Assembly: GCF_002994635.1 (NCBI RefSeq)
Contig: NZ_PVNL01000138.1
Span: 211,761-275,760 of the forward strand
DNA from: Enhygromyxa salina
GTDB lineage: Bacteria; Myxococcota_A; Polyangia; Nannocystales; Nannocystaceae
Length of the DNA: 64,000 nt
Direction of reading: 5' to 3'
Positions 1-8,735 of this stretch are shown piece after piece. The position numbers and the translations under genes were made by a program. Within the stretch, counting starts at the first letter, position 1, and every line of letters starts with the position of its first letter. The notes beneath the pieces were generated by a model that was not told the DNA's origin, searched no databases, and saw only the letters and a program-made list of their open reading frames with translations.

Positions 1-218
1 AGCTTCTTGAAGAAGCGCAGAACGACCACCAACGTGGTCGAGGAGATGTGCTCGAGCTCCGAGAAGTCGAAGCGGAGGTAGCGCCCCATGCTCAACAGTC
101 GCTCGAACACGGGGTTCAGAGCCGCCGCGGGCTGCCGATCATTCGCGCTCCCGGTCCACTTGACGAGGACGGCGCCGGTCAGGTCAATCTGGAGGTCGAG
201 GTCGGCTTGGCTGCTCAT
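1..218 (-). CDS. STAS-like (anti-sigma-factor antagonist type) protein, 3' part outside window
   Basis: Reading leftwards from the ATG at 218, the frame is open to the window edge and gives about 72 residues. It begins MSSQADLDLQIDLTG, then has LRFDFSELEHISSTTLVVVL. An opening beta strand with a GAVLVKW segment, followed by a 'FDFSELEHISS' strand-turn before a helix, is typical of STAS domains, where the Ser after the I/D strand is the usual phosphorylation site. In that family such proteins bind anti-sigma factors or act as partner-switch regulators. Only the N-terminal half is visible, so the assignment rests on the fold-like pattern alone. No partner kinase or phosphatase is in view. Confidence 0.5.
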   Translation of the reverse strand, partial: MSSQADLDLQIDLTGAVLVKWTGSANDRQPAAALNPVFERLLSMGRYLRFDFSELEHISSTTLVVVLRFFKK

Positions 219-542
219 GGCCACACGTTAACTGGAATTTTGCCCGATGTCTCCAACCGAAGTTGTACAAATACTGGATTTTAGAGAAGGAATTCTAGAA
301 TGACTGGAAAATTGTGGCCAGCACGTGAGGATTGAGCGATTACGAACATCTTTTGTCCGATTTTGGTAACTTAAATTACGAAAATATTTTTGTACTTTTA
401 GTCACGCGATATACACGCAGCGACAAAACCCGCAAGACACGCGTTCTGACGGTTCGCGCCACTCATATGGCGCGAATACGACCCTGCGACTAGCCAGGAC
501 TGGCCACCCAGAGGGGCCGGGGCGCGCGGCTACACTCCCGGC
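219..542. other. AT-rich divergent intergenic region
   Basis: This 324-bp stretch between the minus-strand STAS-like gene and rsmB has an AT-rich core (about 230-415) in an otherwise very GC-rich window. It probably carries promoters for both directions. No ORF, tRNA or strong hairpin was recognised. The rsmB -10-like box lies at its right end. Confidence 0.5.
531..536 (+). promoter_or_regulatory. TACACT -10-like box of rsmB, leaderless configuration
   Basis: TACACT ends six bases before the GTG start at 543, and no Shine-Dalgarno is present. Transcription would be expected to start at or next to the start codon. The same TACACT plus 6-nt spacing precedes fdhD, which argues against chance. 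Confidence 0.5.
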
Positions 543-1889
543 GTGAACGGGGCGAAATCGGGGCCAAGTCCGCGGCGGGTCGCGGTCCGCATCCTGCGGG
601 ACATCGAGCAGCGCCAGGGCTTCAGCAACCGGATCCTGTCCGAGCAGCTCGAGCGTCACCCCGAGCTCGACCGGCGTGATCGCGGCTTGATCACCCTGCT
701 CGTGTACGGCGTGCTCCGTCACCGCGGCCGGCTCGACAAGCTGATCGACTCGTTCGCGGACAAGCCGAAGAAGGTCAAGGGCGAGCTGCGGATGATCCTG
801 CGGGTCGCCGCGTTCGAGCTCGTCGAGCTCGAGCGACCGCTCGGGATCGCCAACGCCGAGGCCGGCAAGCTGGCGCGGCGCATCGATCCACACGGGCGCC
901 TGTCTGGGATGATCACCGCGATCCTGCACATGATCGATCGGGACTGGCCGATCATGGACGTCGCGCTGAGCGACGGGTCCGTGCTCGACGCGCTCACGCA
1001 CCGCTGGTCGGTCCCGCGCTGGCTGGCCGCGCGCTGGCTCGACGCCCTGGGACCCGAGCAGGCGCGGGCGCGGGCCCAGGCGTTGAGCGTGCCGCCGACC
1101 GTGGATCTGCGCGTCGATCTGCATCGCAGTGACGCGGGCACGCTGCGCGAGCTGCTGCTCGCCGAGCAGCCCAAGCTCGAGTTCATCGACGTGCCCGAGC
1201 CCGCTGGGGATCAGCCGCAGTGCCTGCGCGTGCGCGGCGGGGGCGATCTCTTCTATGGACCCGCGTTCGAGGCCGGGCTGTTCTCGATCCAGAGCCTCGG
1301 CAGTCAACAGGCCGTGCGGGCCCTCGATCCGCAGCCGGGCGAGCGGGTCCTCGATGCCTGCGCGGGGATGGGGACCAAGACCGTGCAGATCGCCGAGCAC
1401 ATGCGCCGCCGTGGAGAGATCGTCGCCGTCGACGCTTCCGGCGAGCGGCTCGAGGTGCTCGACGCCGGGCGCGAGCGGGCTGAGCTCGAGGGCGAGCTGA
1501 AGCTCGAGATCATCGAGGCCGAGCTGCCGGCCACCGCCGACGCGCTCGCGGCCGACAGCTTCGACGCGGTGTTGCTCGATGCGCCCTGCACTGGCCTGGG
1601 CAACCTCGGGCGCCACCCCGAGCTGCGCTGGACCGCCCTCGAGTCCAACATTGGTGACCGCGCCGAGCTGCAGGCCGAGCTGCTGCGTTGGTGCGCGGGC
1701 ATGGTCCGACCGGGCGGGCGGCTGGTGTACGCGGTGTGCAGCCTCGAGCCTGAAGAGGGTGAGGCGATCGTCGCCGCGTTCTGCAGCTCCAGCGAAGGCC
1801 AGGCGTTCACGCGCGAGCTGACCCAGTCTTGGACACCCGAGCAGCATCACACCGACGGGTTCTGGTTGGCTCGACTGCGCCGGGGGTGA
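543..1889 (+). CDS. rsmB: 16S rRNA (cytosine-967-C5)-methyltransferase RsmB
   Basis: This 448-aa protein methylates C967 of 16S rRNA using S-adenosylmethionine. An N-terminal NusB-like helical domain (about 8-140) precedes a linker and a Rossmann-type methyltransferase domain. The SAM-binding motif DACAGMGTKT is at 271-280, the DAPC motif at 346-349, and the catalytic-cysteine motif VYAVCS at 395-400 (Cys399). Two cysteines in these motifs are the hallmark of m5C RNA methyltransferases. Length and order match the Sun/RsmB family. The GTG start follows a TACACT box directly. A separate small gene begins 17 bp after its stop. Confidence 0.95.
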   Translation: MNGAKSGPSPRRVAVRILRDIEQRQGFSNRILSEQLERHPELDRRDRGLITLLVYGVLRHRGRLDKLIDSFADKPKKVKGELRMILRVAAFELVELERPLGIANAEAGKLARRIDPHGRLSGMITAILHMIDRDWPIMDVALSDGSVLDALTHRWSVPRWLAARWLDALGPEQARARAQALSVPPTVDLRVDLHRSDAGTLRELLLAEQPKLEFIDVPEPAGDQPQCLRVRGGGDLFYGPAFEAGLFSIQSLGSQQAVRALDPQPGERVLDACAGMGTKTVQIAEHMRRRGEIVAVDASGERLEVLDAGRERAELEGELKLEIIEAELPATADALAADSFDAVLLDAPCTGLGNLGRHPELRWTALESNIGDRAELQAELLRWCAGMVRPGGRLVYAVCSLEPEEGEAIVAAFCSSSEGQAFTRELTQSWTPEQHHTDGFWLARLRRG

Positions 1890-1906
1890 TTGGGCATGAT
1901 CCCGCC

Positions 1907-2425
1907 ATGGCACGCGTCCGCACCCACGTCGAGTCGTTTGGACAGACCAAGATCTTGGCGATCAAGATCGTGCGCGAGCTCGGCGGGTTTGGTCTGCGCG
2001 AAGCTAAAGCGCTGGTCGAGGATGGGACCGAATTCGAGTTCGAGCTCGATGGCAGGACGGAGGCGCTGCTCGCCGACGCGGCGCGAAAGGGGGTCCAGAT
2101 CGTGCTCGACGAGCACGCTGTCGTCGCTAGCCCGGCCGCGTCCGGAGGCTCGCTGGCTGTCCGTATCGCTGGGGTCAGCAACAAGATCGCGGCGATCAAG
2201 CTGGTCCGCCAGCTGACGCAGGTCGGGCTCGCGGAGGCGAAGGGGATCGTGGATCGCGGCGATGTGATCACCGATGGCCTCGACGCGAGCGCGGCGCAGG
2301 CCATCGTCGAGCAGTTCGCGGCGAGCGGTGCGAGGGCGGAGATCGTGGCTGGCGGCGCGGCCGTGCCTGCGCCCGTGGTTGCGCGTGCCGACGTGCCCGA
2401 CCCCTACGCTGACGACGACTTCTGA
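1907..2425 (+). CDS. tandem ribosomal L7/L12 C-terminal-like domain protein
   Basis: The 172-aa product contains two copies of the L7/L12 C-terminal fold. Copy one has 'KILAIKIVRELGGFGLREAK' followed by a GxxFEFEL-type strand. Copy two has 'NKIAAIKLVRQLTQVGLAEA' and ends with GARAEIVAGG. In true L7/L12 this domain (IKxVRExTGLGLKEAK) recruits translation GTPases, but here the N-terminal dimerisation domain and hinge are missing and the domain is doubled. The C terminus is acidic (DPYADDDF). The start was placed at the ATG just before ARVRTHVESF, 17 bp after rsmB. A CATGAT box lies six bases upstream. A role in binding translation factors is inference; the biochemical function is unknown. Confidence 0.75.
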   Translation: MARVRTHVESFGQTKILAIKIVRELGGFGLREAKALVEDGTEFEFELDGRTEALLADAARKGVQIVLDEHAVVASPAASGGSLAVRIAGVSNKIAAIKLVRQLTQVGLAEAKGIVDRGDVITDGLDASAAQAIVEQFAASGARAEIVAGGAAVPAPVVARADVPDPYADDDF

Positions 2426-2545
2426 GCGGCGAGGAGTCCGTGGTGCAGTGCATCGTGTCGCCGGGCATACGTCCTTCTGTCTCCGATGCTGACGAGCAGA
2501 CACCTTCACGGGGTGCGCCGCGCCGCGCGAGCCAAATCGCGTTGA

Positions 2546-3859
2546 TCAGTAGAACAACAAGTGCACCCCAGCATCGGACGCGTACACCACCCGCGAGCTG
2601 TGCGGGTGGGTGGCGCCCTCGAGCGCGATGAAGTGCAGCTCCGGCGCCGGAATCCCAACCAGCTGGGTCCACGCCTGCTGAAAGTTCGAGAACCGCTCAA
2701 ACCGAGACCGCCCCTGCACGGTCGCCCGGCAGTTGGTCCCAAACGTGTCTTCGTGATCGTTCGCGGCTTGAATGTGCCAGACCTCGCGACTGGCGTACTG
2801 CATCCGCAGAGCCGCGCGCGCGGCCTTGGCCCAGATCGCGCTGCCAGGGTTGCGCTCGGCCTGCCGCGCGAGCTTGCGATCGACCGGCCGAAGGTACTGA
2901 GTGATCGCGTAGTCAGCCGCGCGCGTGGATCGATCCGCGGCGACACGGCCGAGCCCGCCGAGCCCGTAGCCCCAGTCGTCGTAGCCATCGCAGCCGCGCG
3001 GGGCGGTCCAGCGCCAGTCGTGGGTGTCGCCGCGACCCACCCCGGGCCGCACGCTGGCCTGTCCCGGCGGCAGCTTGCGGGTCATCATCGGGAACGCGTA
3101 CAGGCCCGGATTCGCGGGGATGTAGCGCACGTGGATGCCCTCGTGCTCGAGGTGCTCGTGGACGCCGACACCGAGCAGCGCGTAGCGATGCACGGTCTGC
3201 CCGCCCGCCGAGTGGCCGACGACGACCACGGTCTCGAGGTTGGGAAACTTGACGAGCCCGGCCCGCAAGAACTCGTCGATCACATCGAACGAGGACACGG
3301 CGTCGGCCTTGACGATCCCGGCGTAGGTCTCGCGGGGGGCGGCCTGGGTGCCCGTGTTGTAGGTGCTGCCGCTCCAGGTCCACGCGCGCTTGTCCTCGTC
3401 GGTGTAGGGCTGCCAGTGGGTGGTCCGCTGAAACGTGGGCGCGACGATCGCGAAGGTGTCCGGGTCGAGGCTGGGGTCGAGCCGCTGGGCCCGCGCGAGC
3501 GCGTTGATGACCCCGCGCAGCTGGAACAGCCCAGGCGGCTCACGCAGGCGCTCGAGCTGCGCGGCGCTGGGACCCACGACCCCGTGAACGACGAAGATCA
3601 TGCGCGTGACCTGGGAGTTCGGCGGACCGTCGAGCTCGCTGCCGGGGTCACAGTGGTAGGGCATGCGCCCGCGGTAGTGCTCGGCGTCCGCCCAGCGCCG
3701 AAACCCGAGCTCGGCCGCGACGCACTCGCCGGGCCGACAGCGCTCGAGCTCGCTGACCGGCCTGTAGCCGGGTGGCTTGGCGTTGCGGCCCGCGCAGCCG
3801 CCGAGACCGAGCATGAGCATCAGCGCGAAGCGGGCGAGCGCGCGGGTGATCCGGGGCAC
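2546..3859 (-). CDS. lipoprotein with alpha/beta-hydrolase fold
   Basis: This 437-aa predicted lipoprotein has a short basic N terminus, a hydrophobic stretch and lipobox LGGC (Cys22). A strand 'MIFVVHGVVG' near 87-96 gives an HG oxyanion-like segment. The nucleophile elbow GHSAGG is at 215-220 (Ser217), and a late His in EGATHPHSS (about 413-421) could complete the triad. These features fit a secreted serine hydrolase or esterase, but the substrate is not evident. The GTG start has TAAAGT six bases upstream, suggesting a leaderless message. It is convergent with the L7/L12-like gene, with a 120-bp gap. Confidence 0.75.
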   Translation of the reverse strand: MPRITRALARFALMLMLGLGGCAGRNAKPPGYRPVSELERCRPGECVAAELGFRRWADAEHYRGRMPYHCDPGSELDGPPNSQVTRMIFVVHGVVGPSAAQLERLREPPGLFQLRGVINALARAQRLDPSLDPDTFAIVAPTFQRTTHWQPYTDEDKRAWTWSGSTYNTGTQAAPRETYAGIVKADAVSSFDVIDEFLRAGLVKFPNLETVVVVGHSAGGQTVHRYALLGVGVHEHLEHEGIHVRYIPANPGLYAFPMMTRKLPPGQASVRPGVGRGDTHDWRWTAPRGCDGYDDWGYGLGGLGRVAADRSTRAADYAITQYLRPVDRKLARQAERNPGSAIWAKAARAALRMQYASREVWHIQAANDHEDTFGTNCRATVQGRSRFERFSNFQQAWTQLVGIPAPELHFIALEGATHPHSSRVVYASDAGVHLLFY

Positions 3860-3964
3860 CCGGGTACTTTAGACCCCCACAGGCGGCTTCGCACTGCGCC
3901 GACTGCAGCCGCTTCGCGTCTGGTCGCTTCGCTCCTCGGGACCGTTTGTTCGCTAGCGCATGTG

Positions 3965-3981
3965 TGGCCCCCTGGCAGGGG
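3965..3981. other. short perfect hairpin upstream of fdhD
   Basis: GCCCCCT and AGGGGGC form a seven-base-pair stem with a three-base loop. It has no T-tract, so it is not a convincing terminator. The next 100 bp are rich in G and C runs and precede the fdhD promoter. A regulatory role is possible but unsupported. Confidence 0.25.
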
Positions 3982-4079
3982 GCTGGCTATGGCCCCCTGG
4001 GAGGAAAGCTTCTTCTGGGCGCTGTCGCACGGAAGCGTCTCTCCTGGGGGGCCGCAGGTGTCTGGGTTGCGGGCGCGGC

Positions 4080-4085
4080 TACACT
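4080..4085 (+). promoter_or_regulatory. TACACT -10-like box of fdhD
   Basis: The box ends six bases before the fdhD ATG and has no Shine-Dalgarno after it, exactly as at rsmB. The likely transcript begins at the start codon. Confidence 0.5.
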
Positions 4086-4091
4086 GGCGCG

Positions 4092-4964
4092 ATGTCGGAT
4101 CCAGATCCGCGGGAGATCGACGACGATGGCTTTGCGGCCGTCGAGCGCAGCGCGTGGATCGACGGCGTGGCGACCGAGCTCGAGCTCGACATGCTCGCCC
4201 GCGAAGAGCCGCTGGAGATCCGGGTCAACCAAGTCGCGCTCGCCGTGGTCATGCGAACCCCGGGCGACGACGAGGAGCTGGTCCGGGGGTTCTTGCTGTC
4301 CGAGCGGATCATCGCGGGGATCGACGACATCGCGAGCATGCGCCACTGCGACAACGTGGAGACGCCCGAGGCCGAGGACAACGTGATGCTGGTCCGCCTC
4401 GATCCTGGCGTGGACGTGGACCTCGCGGCGCTGCGCCGCAACATGTACGCGAGCAGCTCGTGCGGCGTGTGTGGCAAGGCGAGCATCGAGGCCGCGATGG
4501 CGCTGCCCGATCAACCCCAGGTGTGCGACGCGCCCGGGTCGAGCCTGCGGGTGAGCGTCGAGACGCTGACGAGCTTGCCGGGCCGACTGCGGGCCCAGCA
4601 GCTGGTGTTCGAGCGGACCGGGGGCCTGCACGGCGCGGGCTTGTTCGACGCGGACGGCCAGGCGCTGGTCGTGCGCGAGGACGTGGGCCGACACAACGCG
4701 GTCGACAAGGTGTTCGGCTGGGCGGCGCGCGAGCGGGTCGAGCTGTCGCGCTGCGTGCTGATGGTCTCGGGCCGGGTGTCGTTCGAGATCGTCCAGAAGG
4801 CGCTGGCGCTGGGGATCCCGATCGTCGCCGCGGTCTCGGCCCCGACCTCGCTGGCCGTGGAGCTCGCGCGCGAGGCCGGCATCTCGCTCGTCGCGTTCGT
4901 GCGTGACCGCAGGCTGTGTGTGTACGCGGGCGGGCAGCGGATCGTGGCCGGGCCTACTTCGTGA
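4092..4964 (+). CDS. fdhD: formate dehydrogenase accessory sulfurtransferase FdhD
   Basis: The 290-aa protein transfers sulfur from a cysteine desulfurase to the molybdenum cofactor, as needed for active formate dehydrogenases. It carries the diagnostic SSCGVCGK loop with Cys124 and Cys127, equivalent to the two catalytic cysteines of E. coli FdhD. The family segments EEPLEIRVN, DDEELVRGFL and LHGAGLFD, and VREDVGRHNAVDKV, are all present. The frame is open further upstream, but the ATG at 4092 is preferred because family homology begins there and a TACACT box lies six bases before it. No formate dehydrogenase gene is in the window. Its 3' end overlaps the convergent lipoprotein gene by 11 bp. 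Confidence 0.93.
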   Translation: MSDPDPREIDDDGFAAVERSAWIDGVATELELDMLAREEPLEIRVNQVALAVVMRTPGDDEELVRGFLLSERIIAGIDDIASMRHCDNVETPEAEDNVMLVRLDPGVDVDLAALRRNMYASSSCGVCGKASIEAAMALPDQPQVCDAPGSSLRVSVETLTSLPGRLRAQQLVFERTGGLHGAGLFDADGQALVVREDVGRHNAVDKVFGWAARERVELSRCVLMVSGRVSFEIVQKALALGIPIVAAVSAPTSLAVELAREAGISLVAFVRDRRLCVYAGGQRIVAGPTS

Positions 4965-5667
4965 CCCAGCTGGGGTAGCGCTCGACCACCGCCATGCTGC
5001 CGCTGGGGAACTCGACCTCCTGCTGACGCTCGATCGGCAGGCCGTTGGCGCGCAGCCACAGGGTCGCGCGACCGACCTGCTGGTCCGCGACCTGGACCCC
5101 AAACTCGAGCGGCTGGGCCTCGCCCTCGCCAAACGGCTGCAGCTCGCCGAGCTGGGGCTCGACGTAGATCAGCCACTCGGCCAGCTCGCCGTCGCCGTGC
5201 TCTGGCAGCGAGCCCACGGTCAGCATCGCGAGGTTGTGGAGCAGACCCTGGCGCGTGAGCCCGAGGACGATCACCTCGACCAGCGCGGGCGGGCGCGGAC
5301 CCGTCCAGACCTGGTGGCCGTCGACGAGGGTCACCAGGGTGTCGGCGTCCGCACGCAGCTCGAGGTTCTGCGCGGCGCCGTCGAACTCACCGGTCGCGCG
5401 CAGCGACAGCTCGTCGTCGCGCAGCCAGTGCAAGGTGCCGTTGAAACTCGAGGTCACCGCGCCGGTCGAGTGGATCTCGAACGCGATGTCGACCTGCCGC
5501 GCGTCGATCAGCCGGTGCTCGAGCGCGCTCATGGCCTGGTCGCCCTGGACAACCGAAGAGAGCTCCGAGTCCTCGTCGGTCGCGGGCTTGCGGGGCCGAT
5601 CGTCGCCCCGTGACGCGCAGCCGAGCACCAACACGAGGGCCACCAGGAAACGGGGGGTGCGCGGCAT
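4954..5667 (-). CDS. predicted lipoprotein, function unknown
   Basis: The 237-aa product has a signal sequence ending in VLVLGC (lipobox; Cys at about 16) followed by a charged spacer. The remainder alternates polar and hydrophobic residues and looks like an all-beta protein: 'DIAFEIHSTGAVTSSFNGTL', LSLRATGEF, LELRADAD and GRATLWLRANGLPIER. The pattern of a probe strand, a loading test and a 'WLRANGLPIE' strand resembles LolA/LppX-type concave beta-sheet proteins, but no family could be confirmed. It is convergent with fdhD and divergent from the hydrolase gene at 5757. Confidence 0.6.
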   Translation of the reverse strand: MPRTPRFLVALVLVLGCASRGDDRPRKPATDEDSELSSVVQGDQAMSALEHRLIDARQVDIAFEIHSTGAVTSSFNGTLHWLRDDELSLRATGEFDGAAQNLELRADADTLVTLVDGHQVWTGPRPPALVEVIVLGLTRQGLLHNLAMLTVGSLPEHGDGELAEWLIYVEPQLGELQPFGEGEAQPLEFGVQVADQQVGRATLWLRANGLPIERQQEVEFPSGSMAVVERYPSWVTK

Positions 5668-5756
5668 GTCCCGATTTCCCAGCAGATTATCGGAGAGTCA
5701 ACCTGCGCAGTCCGCCGCTCCACGACCGCAGCAAGCTCGTGTATGCTCCGCCCCTG

Positions 5757-7808
5757 ATGAAACGCTTGCTGTGGATCCCTGCCCTCGGTCTGTCCCTCAT
5801 GAGCCTGCCCGGCTGCAAGGGCGACGACGTCCCAGGTGACTCGAACACGACCGAGACTGGCGACGGCGACGGCGACGGCGATGGTGACGGTGACCCTGGC
5901 GACGGTGACGGTGACCCCGGCGACGGCGACGGCGACCTGGTCGAAGAACCGGCCCCCGAGGTCGCGTGGCCGACCATGGAGTGCGACTCGCTGGTGCCCG
6001 AGTACTGCCTGTTCCCTTACCCGAGCAACGTGTTCACCGCCGAAGACGCGACCACCGACACGACCCGGCGGCTCGCGCTCACTTCCGAGCGGCTGCCCAG
6101 CAAGAACAACAACGCGGTCCTGGCCGATCCCTTCAACGACGGCGACGGGTTCTCGCCGGGGCTCGCGATGCTGACCTACCTGCCGGGGGCCTCGACCACC
6201 GGGCTCCCGACCTGGCAGGACCTCGACGCCTCGCTCGACCCGGCCTCGCCGACGGTGCTGATCAACGCCGAGACCGGCGAGCGGGTCCCGCACTTCGCCG
6301 AGATCGACCAGTCGCTGCCCGGCGCGAGCAACAACGCGTTCATGATCCGACCGGTCACGCGGCTCGCGGACAACACCCGCTACATCGTGGCGATCCGCGA
6401 CGTGGTCGACGACGCCGGGGTTGCGATCCCGCCCAGCGCCGGGTTCCTCGCCCTGCGCGACCTGCTGCCCAGCGAGGACAGCTCGGTCGAGGAGCGGCGC
6501 CCGCTGTACGCGGACATCTTCATGCGCCTGGGCGACGCCGGGGTCGAGCGCGGGAGCTTGCAGATCGCGTGGGACTTCACGACCGCCAGCTTGGACAACA
6601 ACACCACGGATCTCATCCACATGCGCGACGATGCGCTGGCGATGTACCCGGCCGACACGGGCCCCACCTACTCGATCGTCAATTTCGATGATCAGTACCA
6701 CACCGACAACATCGCGTATCGGGTCGAGGGCATGATCGAGGTGCCGCTGTACCTGGATGACGAAGACCCAGGTGGTCGCATCGTATACGGCGACGACGGC
6801 CTGCCGGAGATCCAGGGCACCGCGCAATTCCCCTTCTATGTGTTGATCCCCAACAGCGCGATCGACACCCCCGCGCCGCTGCTGCAGTACGGTCACGGCC
6901 TGCTCGGCAGCGCCGAAGAGCTGGGCGCCGGGCACATGCGCTCGTTCATCAACGAGTACAACTACATCTTGTTCTCGGTCGACTGGATCGGCATGGCCGA
7001 CGAGGACGCGCTCAACATCGCCGGCATTCTCGACTCCGGCGAGATGCATAAATTCCAGGACGTCAGCGATCGTCTGCAGCAGGGGCTGGTCAACTTCGTC
7101 CTGGCCACGCGCATGATGAAGACCAGCTTCGCCGACGACGTGATGTTCGGGAGCTACGTGGATCCGAGCGCGGCCTACTACCTGGGCATCAGCCAGGGCG
7201 GGATCTTTGGCGGGACCTTCATGGCGATCAGCCAGGACGTGGAGCGGGGCTGCACTGGCGTCCCGGGCCAGCCGTACAATTTGTTGCTCAACCGCAGCGT
7301 CGACTTTGACTCGTACTTTGGGATCTTGCAGTCGGGGTTCAGCGACTCGCGCGATCTGCAGATCATCCTGGCGCTGATCCAGGGGCTGTGGGACCACGCC
7401 GAGCCGACCGGGTACAGCCACAAGATCATGAGCGACACGTTCCCGGACACGCCGGTCCACGATGTCTTGATCCGCGCGGCGATCGGCGATCATCAGGTGA
7501 CGACGCTCGGGGCCCACGTGATGTCCCGGGCGGTCGGCGCGTCGCACCTCGACACCGGTATTCGTGACGTGTGGGGGCTCGACAAGGTCACCGGAGAGCA
7601 CGCGGGGTCGGCCTACGTCGAGTACTCGTTCGGGCTGCCGGAGGATCCCCTCGGCAACGTGCCGCAAGAGGCCTGCGACGACCCCCACGGGAAGCTGCGG
7701 CAGCTGCCTGAGGCGCGCGAGCAGCTCGACACCTTCTTCCGCACGGGCGTGGTGGAGAACACCTGCACGGACGAGGTCTGCTCGTTCCCCGATCTCAGCG
7801 GCTGCTGA
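5757..7808 (+). CDS. large lipoprotein with alpha/beta-hydrolase (extracellular lipase-like) domain
   Basis: The 683-aa protein starts MKRLLWIPALGLSLMSLPGC (lipobox Cys20), then has an acidic (Gly-Asp)n linker with GDPGDGDG units. The mature region opens with a 'YPSNVF...' segment and includes a 'RPVTRLADNTRYIVAIRD' strand, both reminiscent of the N-terminal domain of Pla-1/cef/VolA-type extracellular lipases. A second domain contains YGHGLLG (oxyanion region) and GISQGG (nucleophile elbow Ser). It is probably a cell-surface serine hydrolase; the substrate is unknown. The ATG follows TATGCT by nine bases. Downstream is a stem-loop shared with the convergent gene. Confidence 0.7.
   Translation: MKRLLWIPALGLSLMSLPGCKGDDVPGDSNTTETGDGDGDGDGDGDPGDGDGDPGDGDGDLVEEPAPEVAWPTMECDSLVPEYCLFPYPSNVFTAEDATTDTTRRLALTSERLPSKNNNAVLADPFNDGDGFSPGLAMLTYLPGASTTGLPTWQDLDASLDPASPTVLINAETGERVPHFAEIDQSLPGASNNAFMIRPVTRLADNTRYIVAIRDVVDDAGVAIPPSAGFLALRDLLPSEDSSVEERRPLYADIFMRLGDAGVERGSLQIAWDFTTASLDNNTTDLIHMRDDALAMYPADTGPTYSIVNFDDQYHTDNIAYRVEGMIEVPLYLDDEDPGGRIVYGDDGLPEIQGTAQFPFYVLIPNSAIDTPAPLLQYGHGLLGSAEELGAGHMRSFINEYNYILFSVDWIGMADEDALNIAGILDSGEMHKFQDVSDRLQQGLVNFVLATRMMKTSFADDVMFGSYVDPSAAYYLGISQGGIFGGTFMAISQDVERGCTGVPGQPYNLLLNRSVDFDSYFGILQSGFSDSRDLQIILALIQGLWDHAEPTGYSHKIMSDTFPDTPVHDVLIRAAIGDHQVTTLGAHVMSRAVGASHLDTGIRDVWGLDKVTGEHAGSAYVEYSFGLPEDPLGNVPQEACDDPHGKLRQLPEAREQLDTFFRTGVVENTCTDEVCSFPDLSGC
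5859..5936 (+). repeat. hexanucleotide (GGCGAC/GGTGAC)n tract encoding Gly-Asp linker
   Basis: This imperfect six-base repeat encodes alternating Gly and Asp, broken twice by GDP. It tethers the hydrolase domain to the lipid anchor. The same kind of tract, on the other strand, occurs at 22361-22445 in an unrelated lipoprotein. Confidence 0.8.
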
Positions 7809-7819
7809 GCGCCGACGAG

Positions 7820-7846
7820 TTCCGGCCTGAGCTCCCCTGGCCGGAA
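7820..7846. terminator. stem-loop between convergent genes, probable bidirectional terminator
   Basis: TTCCGGCC and GGCCGGAA form an eight-base-pair stem with an 11-base loop. It starts 11 bp after the stop of the hydrolase gene and 44 bp beyond the stop of the opposing lipoprotein gene. There is no long T-tract, so termination strength is uncertain. Confidence 0.45.
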
Positions 7847-7890
7847 TTACCGGCGGCCTACCTCAATCGCGACGTCCACGTCCATCGACT

Positions 7891-8550
7891 CTACTGCGTG
7901 TCCGACTGACGCGAGGCCGGCGCTGGCGTCGGCTCGATCAAGGCGTCGGTGGTGAGCTTCACGTGCCCGGAGGCCAGGAGCGGAGCCAGGTCGACCTCTG
8001 CTTGCCGCCACTCCTGCTCGGTTCCCTGGCATGTCGTCCAGCCCGAAACGACACCGAACTTCCACTTTTCTTCATGATATTCAAAGCAGACGATATCCGC
8101 TGCTTCGAGTATCTCGGCAAGCTCCTGACTATCGACGCCCCGCTCTTGGACCCTGTAAAAGGACATCTCCCGCGAGATGATCATCGTCAGGTGCCCGGAG
8201 GCCAGATACGGCGCCAGGTCGGGGGCCGCTTGCCTCCACTCCCGCTCGGTTCCCCGACATGACCCGGACCCCTGCTCCGCGCCCTCACCCCAATTGGACC
8301 CCTCCAATGAACTACATTCAATGTCGTGGGCGTCGAGGATCTTCACGAGGCCGCGACTGTCGATCCCCTGCCCGTTGCCCGGCGTATGGAAGCCCAAGCG
8401 GCGGTAGATGACGGGATTCGAATCCGTGGGCGTGGACCTCGTGCACGACGCGAGGAGCACGAGCGAGAGGACCCCGTTCGCCGTGTTCGACAGCTTCGAT
8501 GCCCGGTGTCGGAGGGACCGACGAACCGCCGCCATTCGAACGGTGCTCAT
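7891..8550 (-). CDS. lipoprotein with two tandem internal repeats
   Basis: The 219-aa product has a basic N terminus and a hydrophobic stretch ending in LVLLASC (lipobox). The mature part is duplicated. Repeat one contains GIDSRGLVKILDAHDIEC and GTEREWRQAAPDLAPYLASG. Repeat two contains GVDSQELAEILEAADIVC and GTEQEWRQAEVDLAPLLASG. Each unit carries a Cys after the helix and another before GTE, so one disulfide per repeat is likely. The protein family was not recognised. The start was set at the ATG preceded by TACGCT at seven bases; a longer upstream frame lacks a signal sequence. Base composition is less GC-rich than in neighbouring housekeeping genes. Confidence 0.65.
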   Translation of the reverse strand: MSTVRMAAVRRSLRHRASKLSNTANGVLSLVLLASCTRSTPTDSNPVIYRRLGFHTPGNGQGIDSRGLVKILDAHDIECSSLEGSNWGEGAEQGSGSCRGTEREWRQAAPDLAPYLASGHLTMIISREMSFYRVQERGVDSQELAEILEAADIVCFEYHEEKWKFGVVSGWTTCQGTEQEWRQAEVDLAPLLASGHVKLTTDALIEPTPAPASRQSDTQ

Positions 8551-8735
8551 GTCGGCGAGCGTACCACGCCATGCTCGCTCGCCAAAATACGAATCGGCGC
8601 AGGTTTGAACCTGCGACGCCGAGTCCACAGGACATACACGCCAACTTGCTCGACAGTCACCGCGGGTGGATCGGCGCGATGCGGGCGGGGGAGGCCGACG
8701 CCTTCGCTCACATAAACCTGGATGCGGAGCGTCGA

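Noticed and set aside
402..1913. A 503-codon minus-strand frame opposite rsmB
   Set aside because: RsmB motifs on the plus strand are unambiguous, and the antisense protein is featureless.
5529..7688. A 719-codon minus-strand frame opposite the hydrolase lipoprotein
   Set aside because: The plus strand has a signal peptide, lipobox and hydrolase motifs. The antisense product has none.
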